DNA of 36,473 nt from assembly GCA_027065515.1 (NCBI GenBank), contig JAMOOM010000140.1, positions 1 through 36,473 of the forward strand, read 5' to 3'. The position numbers were made by a program, and so were the translations under genes. Shown in pieces: positions 29,434 through 36,473 of the stretch. This DNA is from Campylobacterales bacterium. GTDB taxonomy: Bacteria > Campylobacterota > Campylobacteria > Campylobacterales > Hydrogenimonadaceae. How positions within the stretch are numbered: position 1 is the first letter of the stretch; the number at the start of each line of letters is the position of its first letter. Below the pieces are notes generated by a model, which saw only the letters and a list, made by a program, of their open reading frames with translations, had not been told where the DNA came from and did no database searches.

Positions 29434-30357
29434 ATGAATCGGCGAAAAGTTTTTACATTTTTTCTATCGCTGCTGATTCATGGCGCCGTTTTGGCAGTCG
29501 CCTGGATATTTTTGCACAACGAAAATTTAAAGCCGACGGCAAGCAGTGCGCGTCACGTACAGCTCTCTCTTAGCGATTTCATAACCACCCCTCAGGCAGC
29601 GCCCTCTTCCAAATCATCGAGTCATCCGGGGAAAAGCGCCGCTCCTCCGATAAAGCCCACCCCCGTCTCCATACCCAAACCCACTGTAAAACCTCGCACA
29701 GCCCCACAAAAGAGTGTGCAGAAAAAGGGGTCTTTATCCAGGTCAAGCAAGAGACCCAAAAAAAGGGTGGCGCATCACATCAAGCGAAAACGAACTTCCA
29801 AAAAAAAGGCTTTCAAGGCGGATAAATCATCTCGAAAAAAAGCCTCCACACCCACCAGGGCGCTCCCTGCCTCCAAGCCAAAACCACCCAAGCCTTCGAA
29901 AAAAACCTCCCCGCTCTCACAACTGGCCAGCGCACTGGGCGCACCCGCAAATCCATCGCCACCCAGGCCTGCAGCGCCGAGCATCGATCAGATCAACAGA
30001 GCTTTTTCGAAAAAAACTTTTTACGCTCTCTATAAAGATGAATTCGACCGCTTCTCCCCTACTCAAAGAAAATTCATAGAAAACAACCTCGCCAGAATCC
30101 AGGGGATCACCCAGCACTATCTGACACAGCGCGGATACCCGCCATTTGCTGGAGAGATGGGGCAGCAAGGCACCAATGTCGTCGAATTCTACCTTCTACC
30201 AAACGGAGACATCACGGGGCTTAAAATCATCACTCCGACCGGCTTCGAACAGCTCGATCAAAACTCCATCGATACGATCAAAACAGCCTACAAAGATTAT
30301 CCTCACCCCAAAGAAAAGACAAAAATCCGTTTCTATATCCACTATTCCATTTATTGA
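29434..30357 (+). CDS. TonB-like energy transducer protein
   Basis: N-terminal TM, Pro/Lys/Ser-rich periplasmic linker, C-terminal [44 protein letters not shown]. Confidence 0.82.
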   Translation: MNRRKVFTFFLSLLIHGAVLAVAWIFLHNENLKPTASSARHVQLSLSDFITTPQAAPSSKSSSHPGKSAAPPIKPTPVSIPKPTVKPRTAPQKSVQKKGSLSRSSKRPKKRVAHHIKRKRTSKKKAFKADKSSRKKASTPTRALPASKPKPPKPSKKTSPLSQLASALGAPANPSPPRPAAPSIDQINRAFSKKTFYALYKDEFDRFSPTQRKFIENNLARIQGITQHYLTQRGYPPFAGEMGQQGTNVVEFYLLPNGDITGLKIITPTGFEQLDQNSIDTIKTAYKDYPHPKEKTKIRFYIHYSIY

Positions 30358-30432
30358 AACAAATTACACATAAAGCCGATGAAAGGTTTTTCGTTATGCT
30401 TCTATATACACCCTTTGCCCGAGCCGTACTCT

Positions 30433-31392
30433 TCAACTATTTTGTTGTTCCAGCCTCTTGAAAAGAGCCAGTATGTTTTTGGCATTTTTGTAGATAGGCT
30501 CGTCGACAAAGCCCAGCTCTTCATCTGCGAATCCGCTCGAATCGTCTCTGGACTCGAAAAGCTCTACGACTCTCTGCGCCCACAATCGCTCCTCTTCATC
30601 CGGCATAAATACACGATTGGCGATCTCCGCTTGCAGAGGAGATATGCATCCCTTGGCGTGATATCCCATCTTCTTTTCGAGCAGGCACCAGTTTTCGAAA
30701 CCATCCACATCGTTATATTCCTGGTAAACAAAAGATACGGGCAACACTCCAAGCACCGAACTTTCAAGCAGAAAACGGCTCAAGATCGCCAACATCGTGG
30801 GATTGTGAAGCTGCATCACCGAAATTGGCAGATTCATCGATGCCAAAAGATCGTAAACTCCCAGATAAAACGCCTCCACCCTGGGCGAAAGGCGCAATGA
30901 ATCCAGAGCCCTCCACGCCTCCTTCGTCTCTATCGACAGATGCAGACAAATGCGCTCGTCAACCAATTCGAGCGCCTCTTCCACATCTGCGGCGCTTTTT
31001 ATTTTAGGCACCCTGATCGCATCCGGCAAAACGGTATTCAGATAGGCAATCTCATCTCTTCCTCCGCTCTCTATCGGATTGATACGCACGACAGTTTTGG
31101 AAAAAATTCTCTCCGCTCTGCCAAGAAACAGACCGATTAAATGCAAAGCCGTCTCTTTCAGCTCCGCGGCAACGCCATCTTCGAGATTGAGTATCGCCAT
31201 ATCGGCGCCGAGATCATCGAGCCTGTTCAGATGTTTCACCCTGTGCCCCGAAACCATCAACGCACTTCTCACAAATCCGACCTTGGCCCTTGCATGTTGG
31301 GGCGAACCATTTCGCATCGCCTCCATGGATGCAATGTCCTTTCGCTCTACCATCTCTTCGATGGCCGCCAACTCTTCTTTGTTGAATATCAT
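30433..31392 (-). CDS. HpcH/HpaI aldolase / citrate lyase beta-subunit (CitE)-like protein
   Basis: RSALMVSGHRVKHLNRLDDLGADMAILNLEDGVA, VVRINPIESGGRDEIA, AIRVPKIKSAADVEEAL, AKGCISPLQAEIANRVF. Confidence 0.82.
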   Translation of the reverse strand: MIFNKEELAAIEEMVERKDIASMEAMRNGSPQHARAKVGFVRSALMVSGHRVKHLNRLDDLGADMAILNLEDGVAAELKETALHLIGLFLGRAERIFSKTVVRINPIESGGRDEIAYLNTVLPDAIRVPKIKSAADVEEALELVDERICLHLSIETKEAWRALDSLRLSPRVEAFYLGVYDLLASMNLPISVMQLHNPTMLAILSRFLLESSVLGVLPVSFVYQEYNDVDGFENWCLLEKKMGYHAKGCISPLQAEIANRVFMPDEEERLWAQRVVELFESRDDSSGFADEELGFVDEPIYKNAKNILALFKRLEQQNS

Positions 31393-31748
31393 TACTGCTC
31401 CTCGTGAAGATAGGTATATATGGCCCTTATTTCACTATCGGTGAGAAAATATGTGGGCATGATCCTATGGCGTGATTTTAGATTTCTTCGAAGCTGTTTC
31501 ATCGATACGCTCCTGATATCGGGCCCCTTCAGAATCACTTTTTTGCCATCGTCGATATAAGCGGCGATTACAGCTCCTTCTCCTTTTTTGCCATGACAGT
31601 TGATGCATCCGATACCACGTGGATTTTTATAGAGCATCTGGCCATATTCGTATTGGGTTATGAAAGACTCCTCAGCCCAATCCGGTATATACATGAAAAA
31701 AACGATAAAAAAAAGAGCCAAACGTGCCACTAACCACCTTTTAATCAA
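31392..31748 (-). CDS. Periplasmic monoheme c-type cytochrome
   Basis: Signal-like N-terminus, GIGCINCHGKKGEGA (CxxCH), distal MPTYFLTDSEIRAIYTYL. TAATG junction with the CitE-like gene. Confidence 0.85.
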   Translation of the reverse strand: MIKRWLVARLALFFIVFFMYIPDWAEESFITQYEYGQMLYKNPRGIGCINCHGKKGEGAVIAAYIDDGKKVILKGPDIRSVSMKQLRRNLKSRHRIMPTYFLTDSEIRAIYTYLHEEQ

Positions 31749-31793
31749 TTATTGGTTACGATTTTAGCCAAATTGTGATTAAGGATATGCGCA

Positions 31794-32639
31794 ATGCAGA
31801 TAATAGACGGCAAGAATCTGGCAAAAAAGATCAGAGAAGAGGTTGCCGAAGAGGTCGAACTTTTAAAAAAAGACCGCGACATCACGCCGGGTTTGGCAGT
31901 CGTACTGGTCGGCGACGATCCGGCCAGTCACGCTTACGTCAAAATGAAAGCCAGAGCGTGCAAAGAGGCGGGCATCTACTCCATTACTCACGAAATGCCC
32001 GAAACCATCAGCCAAAGCGAGATCGAAGAGACGATCGCCATGATGAACAAAAATCCGAATATCGACGGCATTTTGGTACAACTGCCTCTCCCTCCACATA
32101 TCGATACGACAAAAATTCTCGAACTGATCGACCCGAAAAAGGATGTCGATGGTTTTCATCCCTACAACTTTGGAAGACTGATGACGGGACTCGATGGATT
32201 CGTTCCCTGCACTCCACTTGGCGTAATGGAGATGCTCGGAGCCTACGACATCGACCCCAAAGGGAAAGATGCCTGTGTGGTGGGCGCCAGCAATATCGTA
32301 GGCAAGCCGATGGCCGCACTGCTTCTGAACGCATTCGCCACTGTGGATGTCTGCCATATCCACACCAAAGATCTTGCCGCGCACACCAGTCGCGCCGACA
32401 TTCTGATCGTCGGTGTCGGAAAAGCCGGTCTCGTTACCGAGGAGATGGTCAAAGATGGTGCCGTGGTGATCGATATCGGCATCAACAGACTCGAAGATGG
32501 CTCTTTGGCGGGTGATGTAGATTTTGAGGGTGTCGCATCCAAGTGCAGCTATATCACACCCGTGCCAGGCGGCGTAGGGCCGATGACGATCGCCATGCTT
32601 TTGAAAAACACCATCAAAGCGGCAAAAGAGAGAAAATGA
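31794..32639 (+). CDS. folD: Bifunctional methylenetetrahydrofolate dehydrogenase/cyclohydrolase
   Basis: VGDDPASHAYVKMKARACKEAGI, GILVQLPLPPHID, VVGASNIVGKPMAALL, PVPGGVGPMTIAMLLKNT. Confidence 0.97.
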   Translation: MQIIDGKNLAKKIREEVAEEVELLKKDRDITPGLAVVLVGDDPASHAYVKMKARACKEAGIYSITHEMPETISQSEIEETIAMMNKNPNIDGILVQLPLPPHIDTTKILELIDPKKDVDGFHPYNFGRLMTGLDGFVPCTPLGVMEMLGAYDIDPKGKDACVVGASNIVGKPMAALLLNAFATVDVCHIHTKDLAAHTSRADILIVGVGKAGLVTEEMVKDGAVVIDIGINRLEDGSLAGDVDFEGVASKCSYITPVPGGVGPMTIAMLLKNTIKAAKERK

Positions 32640-33451
32640 GCAATAACGATACAAATCAAACCGAAATTCCAGGCGAAGAGAAAAAACCGCACTGGACGAT
32701 CCGCCTTTACAGATGGTCCAATACCTGGACAGGCACTGTCGTGATCGTTTTACTGGTTATCTTCTTTGTAGCGCAGGCTTTCGTCATTCCCAGCGGATCG
32801 ATGAAAAACACTCTGCTTATCGGGGACCACCTCTTTGTCAAAAAATTCGCATACGGAGTGCCCACTCCCCATATCCCCTGGCTGGAAGTTCCGGTTTTGC
32901 CGGACTTCGATGGCGATGGGCATGTCATAAAAGCCAAAGGGCCAAAAAGAGGCGATATCGTAATATTCCGCTATCCGCGTAATGAAAAGATCCATTACGT
33001 CAAACGCTGCGTGGCGGTAGGCGGAGATATTCTTTTCCTGCATGACAAGGAGCTCTATCTGCATCCACATGAAGGAAATGAATATACCGCAGCCCACTAT
33101 CCAAAAGAGAAGATCGTCCATATAGGTGATACGCTTTTTGTAAAAAATCCATACAGAGACGAATTTCCAGGTATCCACAACGATCCGAACATCACCATGG
33201 ATGGGTACCAGCCAATGGAACTTTTCGAGTTTGGCCCGGTCAAAGTCGAAAAGGATCACTGGTTCATGATGGGCGATAACCGTGACCACTCCAACGACAG
33301 CCGCTTCTGGGGAACGGTTCCCTATCGCCTCATCGTAGGTAAACCGTGGTTTATATATTTCAGTTGGGACAAAAACTATATGATCAGATGGGACCGCATC
33401 GGACGCAATGTAGAAACGCTTGAAAGAGAGAAGCCGCGTTATGTGGAGTGA
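32636..33451 (+). CDS. lepB: Signal peptidase I
   Basis: FVIPSGSMKNTLLIGDHLFVKKFAYG, RGDIVIFRYP, YVKRCVAVGGD, MMGDNRDHSNDSRFWG. ATGA overlap with folD. Confidence 0.96.
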   Translation: MSNNDTNQTEIPGEEKKPHWTIRLYRWSNTWTGTVVIVLLVIFFVAQAFVIPSGSMKNTLLIGDHLFVKKFAYGVPTPHIPWLEVPVLPDFDGDGHVIKAKGPKRGDIVIFRYPRNEKIHYVKRCVAVGGDILFLHDKELYLHPHEGNEYTAAHYPKEKIVHIGDTLFVKNPYRDEFPGIHNDPNITMDGYQPMELFEFGPVKVEKDHWFMMGDNRDHSNDSRFWGTVPYRLIVGKPWFIYFSWDKNYMIRWDRIGRNVETLEREKPRYVE

Positions 33452-34091
33452 AATGGATATCGTCAAGATAGCAGCGATCGTGCTTTCGCTGATGGTGGCT
33501 ATCATCGGGCACGAAATTATGCACGGATATGTAGCATATCGCTATGGTGACACTACAGCAAAAGCCGCCGGAAGGCTGAGTGTCAACCCTATCGTACATG
33601 TAGATCCAGTCGGCACTATTCTTGTGCCTGCTCTTTTGTATATCAGCGGCGCTCCTTTTCTGTTTGGATGGGCCAAACCGGTTCCGGTCGATATCAGAAC
33701 CGTCATTATGAACGGAGGCTACAAAGCCGCTGTCGCCGTCTCGCTGGCAGGCGTAAGCTACAACTTCGCATTGGCGGTGGCGGCATCGCTATTGCTAGGC
33801 TTTTTTGAAAATCCTCATTCAATTTTCAGCGCCTTTATAGCTCTTTTTCTGATGTATTCGGTCATCTACAATGTCGTTCTTGGGGTTTTCAATCTATGGC
33901 CTTTTCCGCCACTCGACGGCGCCAACGCTCTTCGTTTTCTGGCTATGGAGTTTCGGTGGCAGCCGGTAATCGATATCCTAAACAAAATAGAGCCGATTGG
34001 CATGGTATTGCTGATCGTAGTCATAGCTACACCTTTGGCGGATTTTTTCTTTCTGCCTGCACAATGGCTTATCGGCCTGTTGCTGAGATAA
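33441..34091 (+). CDS. Site-2 protease family (M50) membrane metalloprotease
   Basis: IIGHEIMHGYVAYRYGD (HExxH) and NLWPFPPLDGANALR. Start ATG 33441 (or 33420), overlapping lepB. Confidence 0.87.
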   Translation: MWSEMDIVKIAAIVLSLMVAIIGHEIMHGYVAYRYGDTTAKAAGRLSVNPIVHVDPVGTILVPALLYISGAPFLFGWAKPVPVDIRTVIMNGGYKAAVAVSLAGVSYNFALAVAASLLLGFFENPHSIFSAFIALFLMYSVIYNVVLGVFNLWPFPPLDGANALRFLAMEFRWQPVIDILNKIEPIGMVLLIVVIATPLADFFFLPAQWLIGLLLR

Positions 34092-34123
34092 CGCTATAAC
34101 AAAATCAAAAAAAGGAATTTTTC

Positions 34124-34567
34124 ATGAAATACTATATCGGAAGTGATCATGCGGGATTTGCCGTAAAGGGCTTGGTAGCGCTCATGCTGATAGAACGGGG
34201 TCATGAAGTGGTGGATTTGGGGACAGACAGTGCCGAGCGCGTCGATTATCCCGATTACGCCGAGAAAGTGGCAAGAGCCGTAGTTTCCGACAGTGGATCG
34301 CACGGAGTGCTTATTTGTGGAACCGGAATAGGCATGAGTGTCGCAGCGAACAAGATAGACGGCATCAGAGCGGCCCATTGCCACGATTATTACACTGCCC
34401 AGATGGCGCGTGCACACAATGACGCCAATATCCTTTGTTTCGGAGAGCGCGTAAGCGGTCCAGGTGTAATCGAGTCGATGATCGACGCTTTCACCACTAC
34501 CTCTTTCGAAGGGGGGCGGCACGCAGGGCGCGTAGAGAAAATTATGGCTTTGGAAAAGAATCACTGA
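34124..34567 (+). CDS. rpiB: Ribose 5-phosphate isomerase B
   Basis: YYIGSDHAGFAVKG, GVLICGTGIGMSVAANKIDGIRAAHCHD, HNDANILCFGER. Confidence 0.95.
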   Translation: MKYYIGSDHAGFAVKGLVALMLIERGHEVVDLGTDSAERVDYPDYAEKVARAVVSDSGSHGVLICGTGIGMSVAANKIDGIRAAHCHDYYTAQMARAHNDANILCFGERVSGPGVIESMIDAFTTTSFEGGRHAGRVEKIMALEKNH

Positions 34568-34899
34568 TGTTTTTCGAGTGGTCGCTGACAACGCTTTCGC
34601 TGCTACTCACCATTTTTGTACTGGTGAAGATGTTCTACTTCAAGAGCCTCACCGTCAAAGAGCAGCGCAACAACGATGTAATGAAGCTTACACTCAAAGA
34701 GGCGGAAGTGTTGATAAGAAAATATCAAATCCAACTTCAGCGTGCACTCGGAAATATCGATATACTTACAGAACAGATGAATAAGCTTCGGCGTGAAATC
34801 AAGGCGGTAAAACAACGAAACAGTCAATATCGCATTGAAAACGAAAAGCTTAAAAGTCGTATTCACGAGCTTGAATCACGGATAGAATCGTTGCTATAA
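34567..34899 (+). CDS. Single-TM coiled-coil hypothetical protein
   Basis: [27 protein letters not shown] then a heptad-like helix; TGATG junction with rpiB. Confidence 0.7.
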   Translation: MFFEWSLTTLSLLLTIFVLVKMFYFKSLTVKEQRNNDVMKLTLKEAEVLIRKYQIQLQRALGNIDILTEQMNKLRREIKAVKQRNSQYRIENEKLKSRIHELESRIESLL

Positions 34900-34922
34900 A
34901 AAGATACCCTAAAGAGAAACAA

Positions 34923-35489
34923 ATGGAAAAAGAGAAGATGCAAACACTCACCCCTGAACAGAAAGATTTTTTGATGAAATCCATTCGGGATGTCCCAGAT
35001 TTTCCAAAACCTGGAATTTTATTCAAAGATATAACGACACTCCTGAACGATACCCAGGCATACACGCTATTGATGCGGCACCTCGAAGCCCGCTACAAGA
35101 ATATGGATCTGGATTTTGTTGCAGGTATCGAAAGCAGAGGATTTATTTTCGGTGCTGCGCTGGCTGCAAAGCTGGATATAGGCTTCGTCCCGATTCGAAA
35201 AAAAGGAAAACTCCCTGCCACCACGATAGCCGAAAAGTACGCACTCGAATATGGTGTTGACGAAGTGGAGATACATATCGATGCGTTTCGCGATAAAGAT
35301 GGCGCCCGCGTTCTTCTTATCGATGACCTGATAGCTACCGGCGGCACCGCAGAAGCCGCCGTAAAGCTGATAAAGGACGCCAAAGGAGAGTGTGTAGAAG
35401 CCGCTTTTTTGCTTGAACTGGCATTTTTGGATGGCGCCAAAAATCTTCGAAAAACGGTACCTGTCTATTCAATTTTGGAGGTTCATTGA
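34923..35489 (+). CDS. apt: Adenine phosphoribosyltransferase
   Basis: [52 protein letters not shown]. Confidence 0.96.
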   Translation: MEKEKMQTLTPEQKDFLMKSIRDVPDFPKPGILFKDITTLLNDTQAYTLLMRHLEARYKNMDLDFVAGIESRGFIFGAALAAKLDIGFVPIRKKGKLPATTIAEKYALEYGVDEVEIHIDAFRDKDGARVLLIDDLIATGGTAEAAVKLIKDAKGECVEAAFLLELAFLDGAKNLRKTVPVYSILEVH

Positions 35490-36473
35490 TGTATATTCCA
35501 AAACCGCTCAAATTCGATCCGGATCAGATGGGACACTTCGGTATCTTCGGAGGGCGTTATGTCCCAGAAACCCTGATGCCCATCCTCGAGGAGCTCGATG
35601 AAGCTTATGCAAAACTCCGTTTCGACGAGACTTTCTGGGAAGAAGCGCACTACTATCTCGAACATTACGTCGGACGGCCAAGCCCTCTTTACTACGCCAA
35701 AAACATATCCGATGAAGTGGGCGCTACCGTATATCTAAAGCGCGAAGACCTAAACCATACAGGAGCCCACAAAGTCAACAATACGATTTTGCAGGGCCTT
35801 TTGGCCAAGCGACTGGGAAAAAAGAGAGTGATAGCTGAAACCGGCGCCGGCCAGCATGGCGTCGCCACAGCCACGATCGCGGCTCTTTTGGGGCTGGAGT
35901 GCGAGATATTCATGGGAGCCAAGGATGTGGAGCGACAGGAGCTCAACGTATTTCGAATGAAGCTTCTCGGCGCCAAAGTCCATGCGGTACAAAGTGGCTC
36001 CAAAACACTAAAAGACGCAATGAACGATGCTATACGCCACTGGGTCACAAATGCACGCGACACTTTCTATATCATAGGGACTGTAGCCGGGCCCCACCCA
36101 TACCCGATGATGGTGCGTGACTTTCAAGGCATCATCAGCTATGAAGCCAAAGCACAGATACTGAAAGCGCAAAACAGAATGCCCGATTTCGTCATAGCTT
36201 GTATCGGGGGCGGAAGCAACGCGATGGGTATCTTCTCCCACTTTCTGGAAGAGAGCGAAACCACCTGTATCGGTATAGAAGCGGGAGGGCTGGGGCTGGA
36301 TACGGACAAACATGGAGCCAGCCTCGCGAAAGGAAGCCCGGGAGTATTGCATGGCCAGATGAGCTATCTACTGCAAGACGATGACGGGCAGATCCTCGAA
36401 GCCCATTCGATCTCCGCCGGCCTGGATTATCCAGGCATAGGCCCAGAACACGCGCACCTGAAAGAGATCGGTG
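35489..36473 (+). CDS. trpB: Tryptophan synthase beta subunit (truncated at window end)
   Basis: [62 protein letters not shown] junction with apt; open to the window edge. Confidence 0.95.
   Translation, partial: MYIPKPLKFDPDQMGHFGIFGGRYVPETLMPILEELDEAYAKLRFDETFWEEAHYYLEHYVGRPSPLYYAKNISDEVGATVYLKREDLNHTGAHKVNNTILQGLLAKRLGKKRVIAETGAGQHGVATATIAALLGLECEIFMGAKDVERQELNVFRMKLLGAKVHAVQSGSKTLKDAMNDAIRHWVTNARDTFYIIGTVAGPHPYPMMVRDFQGIISYEAKAQILKAQNRMPDFVIACIGGGSNAMGIFSHFLEESETTCIGIEAGGLGLDTDKHGASLAKGSPGVLHGQMSYLLQDDDGQILEAHSISAGLDYPGIGPEHAHLKEIG

Noticed and set aside
31794-32515. Alternative-frame ORF at 31775-32515 over folD
   Set aside because: Out of frame with the clearly conserved folD; Arg/Ser-rich nonsense translation.

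Overview
This 36.5 kb window is densely coding bacterial chromosome. Gene content and order (Bat operon, a sigma-54-type promoter ahead of flgF/flgG, an AtpZ-like gene next to hemL, folD-lepB) suggest a Campylobacterota (epsilonproteobacterial) genome; this is an inference without database support. I can support about 40 genes. Minus strand: a truncated membrane protein; Na/Pi cotransporter; P3A-type ATPase; beta-CASP RNase; M90/MtfA peptidase; mnmH/selU; selD; a seven-gene MoxR/DUF58/VWA/VWA/TPR/BatD (Bat) operon; an MscS channel; purU; a CCA-adding/poly(A) polymerase-family enzyme; leuB/leuD; flgF/flgG; hemL with an AtpZ-like gene; a CitE-like protein with a c-type cytochrome. Plus strand: a stand-alone HAD phosphatase, rpoD plus a PAS/degenerate-kinase-like gene, a TonB-like protein, folD, lepB, an M50 protease, rpiB, a coiled-coil protein, apt and truncated trpB. 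I saw no mobile element, CRISPR, rRNA or tRNA. Most of the window is ordinary housekeeping sequence. The items most worth a second look are (1) a 32-codon upstream ORF in the rpoD leader that overlaps the rpoD start as ATGA and contains its Shine-Dalgarno, (2) a kinase-like protein directly downstream of rpoD that appears to lack catalytic motifs, (3) a well-matched sigma-54 promoter for flgF-flgG, (4) the selD-mnmH cluster with a divergent HAD phosphatase, and (5) a repeated 11-bp element in the hemL/tonB divergent promoter. I found no strong evidence of a wholly new system.
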